In this document: in pieces, positions 1 through 11,210 of the stretch
Layout: every line of letters starts with the position of its first letter
Numbering within the stretch: position 1 is the first letter of the stretch
Assembly (NCBI GenBank): GCA_033807775.1
Contig: CM066317.1
Coordinates: 38,505,870-38,569,869 of the forward strand
Length of the DNA: 64,000 bases
Direction of reading: 5' to 3'
Source of the DNA: Saussurea involucrata
Taxonomy: Eukaryota > Streptophyta > Magnoliopsida > Asterales > Asteraceae
Program-made: the position numbers and the translations under genes
Notes under the pieces: model-generated
What the model was told of the DNA's origin: nothing
What the model saw: only the letters and a program-made list of their open reading frames with translations
Database searches by the model: none

Positions 1-233
1 GGTATAAGAGTACAAGTTACACAAAAGAATCCAAAAACATTCTAAGTATCTAAGAGGGTTTAATTGAGTCAACTTCAAATCTGTGATGACCCAACAGATA
101 CCACTTTTAGAACGAGTTTGCATTGGATGAAGATTGGGTAGGGAGGGTGCGGTGTTGGTAGTGACATTAGATGGGATTGGAGTGGTAGTGGGAGAATCAT
201 AGAAGGCCGTTTAGACGATGGGAGGATCTGAAG

Positions 234-989
234 TTGATGATTCTACGCCAATTTCGCTCAATAACAGGGTGTTATTCTGGTAAACCGTTTCAAACCCTAA
301 AACACAGCATGGCCATAGAGAGACACAATTCGGAGAAGAAATTGCAGGAAGAGAATGCAGAAAATATAGAGATGGAGAAGAAAAGGGAAGAAATAGAAAG
401 CAAAGGTCGATATCCCCATAAAAGTGTGGGGTTAGGAAACAACCTGTACAAGTCGTTGCCGCCGTCCTCACTACCCTCTCCACCACCGTCACCACTCTCT
501 TCACCATCGCCGACGGTATTGTCATCGGTGCTTCAATTACGGTCAACCCTAGAAAATGTATTAGTTCATGATAATCGGTTGCTGAATGAAACGACCGTGG
601 GCTTTGATTTTATGAACCGAGTATGTTTTAAGGCCAATGAAGATATTTCAATTTGGCCCAAGACCAATGAAGAAATTTCAGTTTGGCCCAGGCCCAAAGA
701 AGATATTTCAATTTGGCCCAACGAAGTGTCAAACACCAGAAGCGCATCCGACTTCTCCACAGGTTCCATACCGTCAACGCCGTACGGGGGAGGGAGTTTG
801 GGCAGCGATTGTTGGAGATTACTACCAACACCACCGCTGCTGTCGCCACTACCACCACCGCCACCGCTTCCACCGCCACTACCATCACCGGTTTTCATAC
901 CACCGCCGCTGCTGTTAGCCCTAAATACTGGGGATCTCAAGAATGTGGTGAAATTGTTATTGCATGAGTTCATTAAGAAAGTAAATTAG
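234..989 (+). other. Unrecognised 251-residue reading frame, proline-rich
   Basis: I do not recognise this protein. The N-terminal third is charged (KKREEIE type), followed by a Ser/Pro-rich stretch, then three 10-residue repeats around EDISIWPK / EEISVWPR / EDISIWPN, then a run of Pro and Leu. The opposite strand is also open over much of this stretch, so part of the openness may come from composition. It lies upstream of a second unrecognised frame (1245-1919), a gypsy-like purine tract and an LTR. I therefore infer an accessory or captured reading frame near the 3' end of an LTR retrotransposon. A decayed host gene is the alternative. Confidence 0.3.
634..723 (+). repeat. Three tandem 30-bp units
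   Basis: Three copies start at 634, 664 and 694, each carrying an AATTTGGCCCA-like core (GTTTGGCCCA in the middle copy). They encode a 10-residue repeat ending in the signature IWP/VWP. Because the unit is a multiple of three, the reading frame is preserved. Confidence 0.8.
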
Positions 990-1244
990 GTCTCTAACCC
1001 TATAGTTTCAACGGTTTCGAGGAAAATTTGGTGGGGCGATGTTCATCGTGAACCACCACCAATGTTAATATCTCCGTCGCTACCTCAACCATGGCCATCG
1101 TTCTTACAAAGGGATATTGTCCATGCTTTTAATTGGATGTCGGAAAATGAATTCAATAAGAAAATGGAGGTGGGGATAGTGCTACTGTACGGTGGTGGTG
1201 ACACAGATGTGGAACCATAAATCGAGGTACACTTAATAAACTCT

Positions 1245-1919
1245 GTGATAGAGTTAGTTAATCCAAAAACAATGATAGTGGGCATTATTAAGAGGATGTG
1301 TGTAGTTGTACACATTGATAATGGTGAGAGTGTCACCCACCATTATATTTCTAACAAAGTTGAGAACAAAATGGGTGACAGTTATGTGGAGTTTGCACTC
1401 ATGTATTTGCTTTTAATGGTGGTTGTATGCCTTAGAACATTTGGCCTATTTAATCAGACAACCGATGGGATACATAAGTTGATTGCGGTTGGAAACAGGC
1501 ATATAATGGGTAATGATGCAAATATTCGGGGTCGATGGAATAAGAATTCTACTGTGATAGGACAATCGAAGGGATTTTTAATTGGGTATAATTATGTGGC
1601 TAGCAGATTGGCTGGTATAAACCGTACCTCGTATCTCGCATTGAATGGAACAGATGAGGGGTTGGAAAGTCGTTCAGAGGTTATGAACTTCAACGATGAG
1701 CACGAGAGTGAAGATCCTTGGCTGCTGGGAACCAAATATACAAGTTTGCATGGTTTGAAGTTGAACCGAAGGGATTTACGGTCTTGTGAAACGTATTGGA
1801 GAGCTCTTAGAGGCGGCGCGATCAATTTTATTTGTTATACCTACATTCACGGGAGGCCACCACTCGTTTTTGATGTGAACACCTGGGATGAATTTCTTTT
1901 TGATTTCTTTCCACCTTGA
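1245..1919 (+). other. Unrecognised 224-residue reading frame next to an LTR
   Basis: An open frame ends at the TGA at 1917-1919. It contains a hydrophobic segment around residues 50-66 (LMYLLLMVVVCL) and a C-terminus rich in aromatic residues. I recognise no family. The stop lies inside CCACCTTGAGGACAAGGTG, a phrase commonly seen just before the polypurine tract of plant gypsy elements. I infer that the frame is retrotransposon-borne, either as an extra 3' frame or as captured host sequence. Upstream sequence (990-1244) has further open stretches in the same style with a stop near 1220. Confidence 0.35.
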
Positions 1920-1948
1920 GGACAAGGTGTGTGTTGGGGGGCGGGTAT
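1911..1948 (+). other. Gypsy-type 3' signature and polypurine tract
   Basis: TTGAGGACAAGGTG is followed by the G-rich run GTTGGGGGGCGGG directly before an LTR start (TGTTATACC). This is the expected order of pol-end signature, plus-strand primer and 3' LTR in plant Ty3-gypsy elements. It sets the orientation of the leftmost element as plus. Confidence 0.6.
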
Positions 1949-2245
1949 TGTTATACCCTGGTTACGGAAGTCAACAGGTCAATATTGGTAGGCCGGTAGG
2001 AGAGTATTAGTATGTGTAGTCAGTTAGGAAAGTTGGTGGACCGGGGGTAGTATAAATAAATGGGCAGGCTATGAGTTTAGGGCATTCTGTTTTGTTGTGT
2101 CATTGGCGTGAGCCTTGGGAGAGAACTGGCCTCTCGAAAGCCAGAAACCAAACTGTAACCATTCGATTTATTCCATTAATCATTAGATTTTGATTGCAAT
2201 TACTCCATATTCCTTTCGTTTTACTCCTATTTGATCTGGTGTACA
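1949..2245 (+). repeat. 3' LTR of a gypsy-like element
   Basis: The LTR starts TGTTATACC and probably ends GTGTACA, about 297 bp. A TATA box (TATAAATA) lies at 2051-2058, near the expected U3/R border. The left copy of this LTR is outside the window, so neither the pair nor the target duplication can be tested here. The right edge is the less certain one. Confidence 0.5.
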
Positions 2246-3650
2246 CCTGAATGTCTTCAAAAACTTGATTAAACATTACCTTTTAAGACGGAATGTCTTG
2301 AATGTCTGGCAAAAATGAGGAACTACTTCCAAACAAAACTAAAGCTTGTAAAAAGTGCAACCATTGTACTGTCATTTTTATTTTTGTTTTTATTTTTATA
2401 AAACGCTTTCCTTTGTCAAAGCACAGACCTTACCAGTTGGGTAAAAATCAATAATAGGTAAATCTGAATCCATCATCAATTTTCTGTAATGCTCAGGAAG
2501 AGCATGGGAACTGCAAATTGAACTTGGTTAAAAATTTGCACTATGGAAAGAAAGTTGATACTTAATTCTCCAAGATCCTTGAAATCAGAAGCAAATAAAT
2601 TGAGCAATGCAGATCAATGTAAAAATCTTATTAACAACCCCAAGATATTTCGAACGCGTACTTAAAAAAAGAAACAAAGTTATAAAAGTGGTAGAAGAAA
2701 CCGGTAGACATTGAAGAAAAAGTGAAAGAAAACAAAGAACCCCAAATCGATGGTTTAACTTTGTACAAACATCAGAGAAATCATACCTGATATGAAGAAG
2801 CCTTGAAAGGAAACATAGAAACCAAAATCGATGGTGAAATCGTACCTGAGCGAAGTTGATAGTGTATGAATCGATTTGAGATTCGAGAGAGTATAAACCA
2901 ACACTACTTCTCTTCGACCTAAAACACAATCAACAACACCATAAAAAAAGCTCGAACAATTTAATAAATTGAACTAAAAAATCGATTGTTCCTCACCCAT
3001 AAAAACACCTTGGGTTGCTTCAAAAACGTCTTCTTCGTCTATAAATACATACAATATCGAGCAAACATAAACAGACAGGAATCAAGACAGAAATCAAACC
3101 GGGTGTTGTGACGGAGAAGCCAGGGAGAAATCGAGAACTTGGAGAAACATGAGGAGAAGACGTAGAGGTTAACCCTAATTAACCCTAATCGGTTGTGAAT
3201 CTGATAACTAAAACATCGATTGTTATCACAATCTAACCCTAATCTGATAAACAAAGCAAGAGAACAAGTTTTGGATTGTGAATCGTCGATTAAGAATCAG
3301 TCACATTGGGAGCTGAGCAGAAGACGTAAAGGTTGGAAATAGGGCAGACTTTAATTACTTTGGGACCTGATCAATTTGATTTTTAAGACTTTGTGCATAA
3401 GAAGGCATTAACTTATGCATTGTTAGTTGTTTTTAAGACTTTGTGCATAGAAAAGCAGTACTTAATGCATTGTAGGTTGTTTTTAAGGCTTTAAGACATT
3501 TATCCAAAATGCTTTATAAGATAGTATAGATAATTAGTTTTTATCTGATTATTTTTCATCATTTGTTGTGTTTATTTCTTTAAGTTGGTACTTTGTAGTT
3601 TACAATAGACTTAAAATTATATTTTTATAATGTTAAAAAAAATTAAAAAA
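2246..3650. other. Intergenic spacer, no gene seen
   Basis: This is AT-rich sequence with only short, low-information frames. It includes a 50-bp unit (TTTTAAGACTTTGTGCATA) repeated about 2.3 times at 3381-3490. The stretch 3200-3650 leads into a hAT terminus and may be the interior of that transposon, but no hAT transposase frame is visible. Confidence 0.5.
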
Positions 3651-3810
3651 ATGATAGTGGGTACCCGGAACCGGAACCGCCGGTTCCAGGATCGGTTCCA
3701 AAATATAGAGAACCGATGTAAGCGGTTCCGGTTCTGGTTCCTTCATTCTAGAAACCGCCGGTTCCGGTTCCATAAAATTTAGTCGGGTACCAGGTTATGT
3801 TCACCCCTAG
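3651..3810. mobile_element. hAT-type transposon end
   Basis: Repeated GGAACCGG and CCGGTTCC words on both strands lead to the tip TTCACCCCTAG. Read inward from the other strand this is CTAGGGGTGAAC. That combination of tip and dense subterminal GGTTCC words is typical of plant hAT elements, whose transposase binds short subterminal repeats. No partner end was found in the window, so the element is truncated or its other end is unrecognised. Confidence 0.6.
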
Positions 3811-4606
3811 TTAATGTTAGAATTGATAAAATAAAGTAATTGTTGGAGTTGAATGTAAATTTTTAAAGATTTTAAATTTTAGTACTCTAATTAGAGAAAA
3901 TACGGGAAAACATATGTGCCACATATCTAATAATAATTTTTTTTTAAAACATTATTAAATTAATGTAAGAAGGAATAATTGTCAATTTGTGTATAATATT
4001 ATCTGTAACTGTAATGAGGCATTGACGGAGGTTGAGGTATTTGATTTTTCACATGAACAAAGAAGAAGAAGCGATTTCTTTGCTTCAATAGGTATACGAA
4101 TCTTGTTTAGTGACCGGGTAAATTACCTTCTTCCCTTATCTCCGATTGTAGTTGGAGTTGCTATGCAAAACCGAGATTAGGGTTGCGTGTATTTTATATG
4201 GCGAAAGAGGAAACTAAATGAGGCGGTTTAATCAAGTGGTTTTAGTTCAGTTTATGTATTATATTTAACATGTATAATTTAATTGCAAATGGTATGAACC
4301 TACATGTGAAAAGCATGTTCATACATTTTTTAGGAATAGATGGTTGGGTTTTCTAGTATCCACTATCCAGAATGTTTGTCTATAATTTAATTAATGTTTT
4401 AATACATATTTTATCTTATTGTAATTGTTATTGGCATATATAACAAGTCTGTTGTGTTGCTGATAGTATGGAAAACACACATTTAGATTCACAGTTAGTA
4501 AAAGGAACGAAAGGTAAAATTCACAAGTTAAAGAAACTTAAATACGAATTTGAGAAGGACCGATCCGAGGGCGAGAGTTATCCGTACTGGACAAAAACCA
4601 AGTTGA
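3811..4606. other. Spacer, AT-rich
   Basis: Short frames occur at 3989-4180 and 4468-4620, the latter with a lysine-rich start. None resembles a known protein. I see no RNA gene or confident mobile element in this stretch. Confidence 0.4.
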
Positions 4607-5490
4607 CACCGTCACCATGGCATGACATATGTGACATTATTTTTCAAACCCGTCACCGTAGCATGACATACATGACATATATTTTTCAAAACTGTCACCG
4701 TATAGTAACATGACATAGGGTGACTTTTATTTATAAAAATCGTCACCGTAGTATGACATATGGTGACGCTTATGATTCAAAATCGTCTCCTTAGCATACG
4801 TACGATATCGTTCATTATTAAGAAAAGGTGACCATACCTTGACATACGGTGATATTTCTTTTTCATAACCATCACCATAGCATAACGTATAATGACCTTT
4901 CTTTTCAAAACCAGTCACCATAGTATGATGTATGATGACATTTCTTTTTCTAAACCGTCTCTGTAACATAACATATAGTGACGTAAATTTTTTGAAACCA
5001 TCAACATTATTTGACATTCAGTTATGCTTATTTTTCAAAAACCGTCACTGTAGCATAACATATGGCGATGTTTTTATTTCAAAACCGTCACCGTAGCATG
5101 AGATATCATGACACGTTTATTTTTCATAACTGTTACCGTAACATGACATACGATGACGTTTATTATTCAAAACTGTCATTATAACATGATAGACATTGAC
5201 GTTAATTAAAATCGTCACCATAGCATGACATATGGTCACGTTTATTTTAAAAAAAGGTCGTCATAGCATGACATACGTTGATGTTTATTATACAAACTGT
5301 CACCATATAATGACATATGATGACGTTTATTATACAAAACTGTCATCGCTGTGACATTACTTTTTTAAAACCGTCACCGTAACATGAAATACGGTGACAT
5401 CTATCTTTCAAAACCATTACTACCGAAGAATGACATGGTTATATAAGCAAAATGCCATGACATATGGTAACTTAAATTATTCAAAACCGT
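4607..5490. repeat. Degenerate minisatellite, about 43-bp unit, about 20 copies
   Basis: Units recur every 42-48 bp (for example at 4651, 4693, 4741, 4784 and 4827) and combine CCGTCACCGTAG, CATGACATA and GGTGACG. Each unit pairs GGTGACG with a later CGTCACC, so every unit can fold into a short hairpin. The copies differ from each other substantially, so the array is old. It may be subterminal sequence of a DNA transposon. Confidence 0.75.
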
Positions 5491-5707
5491 CAACGTATCT
5501 TTGGCATCTAGTGAGTATTTCTTTGGCATCTAGGACCACTTTTTATTTCTTAACAGAATGTGTATTGCTAAGTCCGTACTTTTTATTTTTATTCGGTGTG
5601 GTGTCTAAATAGTACTTCCATGGTGTCATGTTGGACCTAATGATGCATGTAGTGCTCTTGCATATAAGTGTCGATAAATTTACATGCCTTGAAGGTTAGT
5701 AACTTCT

Positions 5708-6198
5708 AACCACAAGGTTTGTGGCGTACTGGTTAAGGCTTGTGGGGGATGTGGCTAGTAACCCATCTACCCTGTGAGTCCCATTATAACAAGCAACGAT
5801 TCATATATTGTAGATAGGTAACAAGAAGATAGAATAGACAAAGTGGTGTATTATTGAAGAAGATCACCTAGAGAGAGAATGGATCTCTCTCTAGTTTACA
5901 CACACAAACACCTTGGCCTACATTGTGAATCACACTTGCAAACCCTAATTACACACACTTATCTATAAATACCCCTTGTTACATAGTTAAGCCCAAGCCC
6001 ATATTACTATTAATACCCATTTGTAAAACTATCTTATAATTAGGACATTTTGTGTCCTAACATACCCCAAGTTCGAATCCAGACGCTTCCAACTTGTGGC
6101 CACTGGGGATAAACTCAGGGCTGCACGCTTTAGCAGCTGGGGCAATTGCCTCACCTTGCCGGGATTAGTCGGGGCAATGTCCTCGGGTACCCTTCCAA
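5708..6198 (+). mobile_element. tRNA-derived SINE, split by a solo LTR
   Basis: The SINE is flanked by a perfect 16-bp target duplication, AAGGTTAGTAACTTCT, at 5692-5707 and 6199-6214. A polymerase III A-box-like stretch (GTGGCGTACTGGTTAAGG) lies at about 5725-5742 and a B box (AGTTCGAATCC) just after 6068. Leaving out the inserted LTR and one copy of its target duplication, the SINE is about 196 bp, the usual plant SINE size. The interruption sits between the A and B boxes, so this copy cannot use its internal promoter. Confidence 0.85.
5773..6062 (-). repeat. Solo LTR inside the SINE
   Basis: A 290-bp LTR (TGTGAGTCCC to GTGTCCTAACA as read on the plus strand) is flanked by the 5-bp duplication TACCC at 5768-5772 and 6063-6067. 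It is a diverged member of the family whose full copies lie at 7134-9278 and 26753-27068, in the same minus orientation judged by that family's primer sites. A single LTR with an intact duplication indicates LTR-LTR recombination after insertion. Confidence 0.9.
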
Positions 6199-6214
6199 AA
6201 GGTTAGTAACTTCT

Positions 6215-6780
6215 TTATTAAAACTTGTGCTTCTAATCATGTGTAATGTCTCGGGTAAGTTCGTATTTTTATTTTGGGTCCCGTTTTAATTATTTAGTTT
6301 ATGTTTATTAGCTTAGGGTTTGTTCGTGGCGATTTGTAAGTTTAAGGGTGGTAATGTCATTTTAGTATAGTCAATTCCATTTTACATCTTTATTATATTA
6401 ACACATATAATCGTATATTACCTAAAATATGGATGCAAAGTGCAATTTTTTTTCTTTCTAAAAAGTGCTTTCTAATTTATTTTCTTTTTATTGCCAAAAC
6501 AATTCTTACACAGAAAAAAAAATCTTCGAACATTTTTTTTGGAACAAATAAGTCAGTAGACATTCCAAAATTTATTAAATAAATTATTGAATTAAATACA
6601 TTCTTATTACAATTAAGAGGTATCGAAATGAACTATTTGGCCATATTGTGTCTAATCGAACTCAGTGATTGTTTTATGTATGTATGTATGTATGTATGTA
6701 TGTGTGTGTGTGTATGCATGCATGGTTGTATGCAAAGAATTGAACCGCTTAAAGCCCAATAGAATTGATTAAAAATAAAA
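6215..6780. other. Spacer with TATG/TG microsatellite
   Basis: AT-rich sequence without genes. A (TATG)n tract passing into (TG)n and CATG lies at 6675-6724. Confidence 0.6.
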
Positions 6781-7133
6781 CACGTTTTCGGCGGATCCAA
6801 AAATATTTATTTTTCTTTTAAATTTATAAAACCGTTTAAAAAAATAAAATCCATTTTCGACGGATTTCCGGCGGATAAAAAAATATTCATTTTTCTTTTA
6901 AATTTATAAAAAACGTTTAAAAAAATAAAACACATTTCCGGTGGATTTTCTGCGGATCCAAAAATATTTATTTTTCTTTTAAATTTATAAAACCGTTTTA
7001 AAAAAATAAAATCCGTTTCCGACGGATTTCTGGCGGATCCAAAAATATTTATTTTTCTTTTAAATTCATAAAAAAACGTTTAAAAAAAATAAAACACATT
7101 TCCGGCGGATCAAAAAATATTTATTTTTGTTTT
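6781..7133. repeat. About 80-bp tandem repeats, CACTA-like subterminal region (left part)
   Basis: Between four and five units carry TTTCCGGCGGAT, AAAAATATTTATTTTTCTTTTAAATT-type and CCGTTTAAAAAAATAAAA segments. The same words reappear at 23321-23542, where they lead to a CACTA-type tip. I infer one element split by the 7134 to ~23320 nest. The left tip of the element is not recognisable. Confidence 0.55.
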
Positions 7134-7445
7134 TGTTAGTACCATTTAACAAGACAATGATTCATATAATGATAGATTGGGTAACAAGAAGATAGATAAT
7201 CAAAGTGGTGTATTATTCAAGATGAAAGCAACCTAGAGAGAGAATGGATCTCTCTCTAGAACACACACTACACCAAGGAGGCTACATTGCAATGACAAAC
7301 TTGACCCTAATTACACACACTAAACATTATATACCCCTTGTTACATAGTTAAGCCCAAGCCCATTACACATAACCCAAGCCCATATTACTATTAATTACC
7401 CCTTTACAAAACTATCTTATAATTAGGACATTTAGTGTCCTAACA
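7134..7445 (-). repeat. 3' LTR of the small element
   Basis: It reads TGTTAGTACC to GTGTCCTAACA on the plus strand. A TATA-like TATATAAT lies on the minus strand near 7333. It is directly followed by the polypurine-tract complement ATCTCCCCCTATAG. Confidence 0.9.
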
Positions 7446-8967
7446 ATCTCCCCCTATAGTTTTGTAAAGGAATCACCCATCTCGAAAGATCTTTAATTCT
7501 TCTCCCCCTTGATTTCTTTAGAAAACCGTAGTGATGCAATTCTTCAAATGTAGTCTAGGCTCCCCCTTGAAATATGCTCTTACTCTTTAAATTTCAACCT
7601 TGACAAATCGGATTCAATGCCTCGACCGAGTGCACGAAAAACATCTTCATAAATGTGGAAACTCTAGCTCGTACTAATAAGCTCACAAGAAAGATAACGA
7701 GCGAGTTGTTGCGTGATTAACCAGATGCAAACTCAGTCTATAACACCAAATCCGTTGATAAGCCGCGAGTTGAATTGGAATTCAGCTTAAGAGCGTGATT
7801 CGGATTTGCTCGAAGGAGGAAACATAATGAAGCATACACTATAAGGTAGGGTTTAGAAGAACTCCACAAGTAACATTGTTCATCAACTGTAGAATAATGT
7901 TCATCCCCAAAATATCAGAATACTGACTGATGAAAATCCGGAACTTCAATCTTCAAGAAATAGCTGAGTGATTATAAGCACTCAAAAGTCTGAATCACAA
8001 CCAAAGCACCAGAACAACGATTGCAAGCACTCACAATTCTGATTGATCAGGTCAGAAGAGCACTCAACGGTCTAGCATCGTCAATCAAAAACTCCAGAAT
8101 AATGATTGCAAATGCTCAAACGTCTAATCCAATTCAACTAAAGACTGAATTCCAACACCCATCTTCTGAAAATCTTGGCAAACTTGAGCTCCTTTAAGCA
8201 TTGACAGTTGCAATATGTATGCGACAGCCTAAATATGGGAATGATGTCACACGCGCTTTATGCTAAACACCATGAACAATGCCCCCCTCCTGAGACTAAG
8301 CACTAGCGGGTTTTTTTTTTTAATTGAATGGGTGATTACTAGGGCGAGGATACCATCTTGATCTCCAGAAACAGTCACGATTACACATTTTTAACCCTTT
8401 TGTCGCAACACAAACCATGTCACAAACACACACAAGTCGCAATGCAATGAAGTCGCAATGCACTGAAGTCGCAATAGCTGAAGTCGCAACAGATGAAGTC
8501 GCAATAGATAAAGGTTCACCCAAGTCGCAACTGAAGGTTGCGATTTGGTATTGTTCATAGTGTAATGGATTGCGATATGGGAATGAAGTCGCAATAGGTC
8601 ACTGCGACTTGGTACTGTTCACACAATGTTCACTGCGATTTCGATGAAGATCCTGATTGCGATTTCGATGAATACATGTTGGTTGCGACATGGATGAAGA
8701 TTCAAATAATCTTAAGTCGAAACTTCAATACTGATCTGTTTGGGCTGAAAATTAGTACGTAGGTGCGCACTGGCATTCTGGACAACTTTAATACTTCGAG
8801 TTTTGTCCAAAAACAACCAGAAATGTGTTTTTCAATCCCAAAACAGTTTGTGTGCAACAAAAATTCGAAAAGTTATTGTTTCATACCAGATTGGGCTGTT
8901 GATGATGAATCGTTGTAGAATGATCGTATCGATGATTGATTCCTTCGATTTTGGCTCTGATACCACT

Positions 8968-9278
8968 TGTTAGTCCCATTTAACAAGACAACGATTCATA
9001 TAATGATAGATTGGGTAACAAGAAGATAGATAATCAAAGTGGTGTATTATTCAAGATGAAAGCAACCTAGAGAGAGAATGGATCTCTCTCTAGAACACAC
9101 ACTACACCAAGGAGGCTACATTGCAATGACAAACTTGACCCTAATTACACACACTAAACATTATATACCCCTTGTTACATAGTTAAGCCCAAGCCCATTA
9201 CACATAACCCAAGCCCATATTACAATTAATACCCCTTTACAAAACTATCTTATAATTAGGACATTTAGTGTCCTAACA
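8968..9278 (-). repeat. Shared LTR with primer site on one side and purine tract on the other
   Basis: This LTR has the tRNA primer site on its left (8953-8967) and a purine-tract complement (ATCCCCCCCCCTATAG) on its right. It thus serves as the 5' LTR of the left unit and the 3' LTR of a second unit. This is the signature of a tandem LTR-internal-LTR-internal array. Confidence 0.85.
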
Positions 9279-10087
9279 ATCCCCCCCCCTATAGTTTTGT
9301 AAAGGAATCACCCATCTCGAAAGATCTTTAATTCTTCAGATAAGCTTTATCTTCAAGAATCCACTTTGGCGACTTTAATCTTCAATAGGCTCTTTCGAAA
9401 CAAATAGTCAACAAGTCTTGAAACACGAACTTCAAATTTGTGTAGGTTGATCAAGGTATTCAAACAAAATCTTTATAAATCTTCAAATCATCGTAGCACG
9501 GATCTTTGCATCTTTGACTTTTGAAAAATTCTTCAGTCTTTGAATTTTGAACGGGATTTGAGGTAATGAGCTTTGAACGTTAAGACATTCTTGAATAATC
9601 TTTAAGCACAAACTGTCTTTGTATCTTCACGCATTTGATCTCTCGGAAACACTTTTGCTTGAACTTCTTTGACTTTGACAAATATCAACATTGACTCTCG
9701 GAGATTGAAATATTTGAATTATCTCCCTATTTTCTTCTGATTGATATTTCTCCCCCTTTTTGATGATTGTGAGCATCATGATCATCAAAATTCTTCAATT
9801 TCAGCAGTCTTTGAATACCAGAAACAATCTCCTCCTTTTGACCTGTTTATCCGTCAATTCCAATAATGTTTATCCGAATCTTTTCAAATTCAGATAATAG
9901 AAGTGGTAACCCTGAAACAACGGATGAATCAGTTAAAATGCCTGTAAGTTGCACGGAGCCACTTAGTACAACGAATGCACTTTGGAAAGGAGCTTTTTGA
10001 TGTTCACTCCTCCAGGGCTTCCATTCAATCCTCCAGGGCTTCCATTCAATCATCGAAAAACACAATGGAATTTCTATGAACGTTATG
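9279..10087 (-). mobile_element. Second internal region of the tandem element (first part)
   Basis: This is the 3' internal part of a second unit, read on the minus strand. It has the purine tract at 9279-9295 and a second TCTCCCCCTTTTTGATGATTG-like stretch near 9750, which is common upstream of 3' LTRs in plant Copia elements. There is no coding capacity. It stops at the SIRE-type insertion and resumes at 21304. Confidence 0.7.
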
Positions 10088-10431
10088 ACAAGTGTTGGGT
10101 CACCAAGGATTTGAAATTGACTCACCGATGTTTTCCCTAAAACTCCTACTTAGAATATTTTAGTTCAGTTCTTTGAATGACTTGTACAAGATATCAAATG
10201 TTCGGTGAAGTCGAAGATCAACCGAAACCAAGCTTGAAGACTCTCTACTTGTGGAAAATAGAAGACTCTCGGCAACATTCAAACAAGTCATCACCACCGA
10301 AATTCCTTGACATTTCGGTGGCCTTCTCTCCACCGAAATTATAGGACAATTTCGGAGGCCTTCTTCCACCGAAGTGCTTGGACAAATTCGGTGGCCCCAT
10401 CCACCACCGATGACTCTTTCGGTGCTTCTCT

Positions 10432-10575
10432 CACCACCGAAACATGCTTGCAATTTCGGTGGTCCTCTCACCACCGAAACATGCTTGCAATTTCGGTGGT
10501 CCTCTCACCACCGAAACATGCTTGCAATTTCGGTGGTCCTCTTACCACCGAAACATGCTTGCAATTTCGGTGGAC
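10432..10575 (+). repeat. Four 37-bp hairpin units in the LTR
   Basis: Units start at 10432, 10469, 10506 and 10543. Each contains CCACCGAAA, an 11-base loop and TTTCGGTGG, so each can form a 9-bp stem. The identical array lies in the 3' LTR at 20565-20708. Being upstream of the TATA box it is in U3, so it acts as DNA at the 5' end but is present in RNA near the 3' end. Confidence 0.9.
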
Positions 10576-10829
10576 TAGTCTTCTTTCCACCGAAGATTTC
10601 TCAATCTCGGTGGAAACCACTTCGGTGCTAAACGCTCAAAACAGAAGATCATTTATTATGGGACAATATCCTCTAGCAGAGAAAAGTGACAGTTTGTCTC
10701 TTTATCCACTTTCAGTTAAGGTCCCTATTATCTGCTCAAGCTACTCTGTCTGCACCTAGTGAAAAGTGACAAGGACTTCACAGTTCTCCTGAAGTCAACA
10801 TTATCAGCATATGTGAAGATGACAAGTGT

Positions 10830-10870
10830 CCCAAGCATTTAATGCTTGGGCACTCCTTGGCACTATAAAA
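10830..10870 (+). promoter_or_regulatory. Inverted repeat and TATA box of the LTR promoter
   Basis: A 21-base near-perfect palindrome at 10830-10850 (arms CCCAAGCAT and ATGCTTGGG) sits 13 bp upstream of the TATA box TATAAAA (10864-10870). The placement suggests a dimeric activator site next to the core promoter. The same arrangement is at 20963-21003 in the 3' LTR. Confidence 0.6.
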
Positions 10871-11165
10871 GGAGAAGTGCTCTTCATGCAATTCTCACGC
10901 TTTCAAGAAATTCTCTCAGTGCAAGAAACCTTCTTTTAAGCCTTAAACTCAATAGCTTTGCTCTTAGTGTTCTTAGTTGTTTTGTTGTATACTTTGTGTA
11001 AGATTGTTAGAATAGTTTATCTGTTCTTTTCCGCAACAATCTTAAGTTTTCTGTGTGTAATTCTTTTGAAAGTTTTTCAAATATAAGAATTAAAATTGTG
11101 AAATTTTTGAGTATTGTATTCAACCCCCCCTTCTACAATACTTGTTAAGCCATCTGGGACTAACA

Positions 11166-11180
11166 AGTGGTATCAGAGCA
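11166..11180 (+). other. Primer binding site (initiator tRNA-Met)
   Basis: TGGTATCAGAGC at 11168-11179 starts two bases after the LTR. It is complementary to the 3' end of plant initiator tRNA-Met, as is normal for Copia elements. Confidence 0.95.
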
Positions 11181-11210
11181 GGAAGTTTAATCCCATAAAC
11201 TTGATCTGCG

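Larger units (their letters stand above)
7134..9278 (-). mobile_element. Small non-autonomous Copia-type LTR element (TRIM/LARD-like)
   Basis: Two LTRs (7134-7445 and 8968-9278) differ by about 3 substitutions and one indel. They enclose 1522 bp with no credible protein. On the minus strand the 5' LTR ends GGGACTAACA and is followed by a primer site matching initiator tRNA-Met (GGTATCAGAGCC, complement at 8953-8967). The polypurine tract (CTATAGGGGGAGAT) is the complement of 7446-7459. The flanks do not form a target duplication: the right LTR runs straight into a second polypurine tract (9279-9295). The unit is therefore part of a tandem array. The interior 8330-8700 is rich in TCGCAA/TTGCGA words. 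Confidence 0.85.
10093..11165 (+). repeat. 5' LTR of the SIRE-type element
   Basis: It runs from TGTTGGGTCACC to GGGACTAACA, 1073 bp, with TATA box TATAAAA at 10864-10870. U3 carries many CCACCGAAA and TTTCGGTGG words, including a four-unit array. Confidence 0.95.

Noticed and set aside
628..918. Several overlapping frames on both strands
   Set aside because: Shadows of the CCACCG-rich low-complexity sequence in other frames.
5720..6085. tRNA gene suggested by A and B boxes
   Set aside because: The boxes belong to a SINE with a target duplication; no cloverleaf can be formed and an LTR separates the boxes.
10432..10575. CRISPR-like array of palindromic direct repeats
   Set aside because: The units are identical end to end with no variable spacers, lie in a plant LTR and are repeated in the other LTR.
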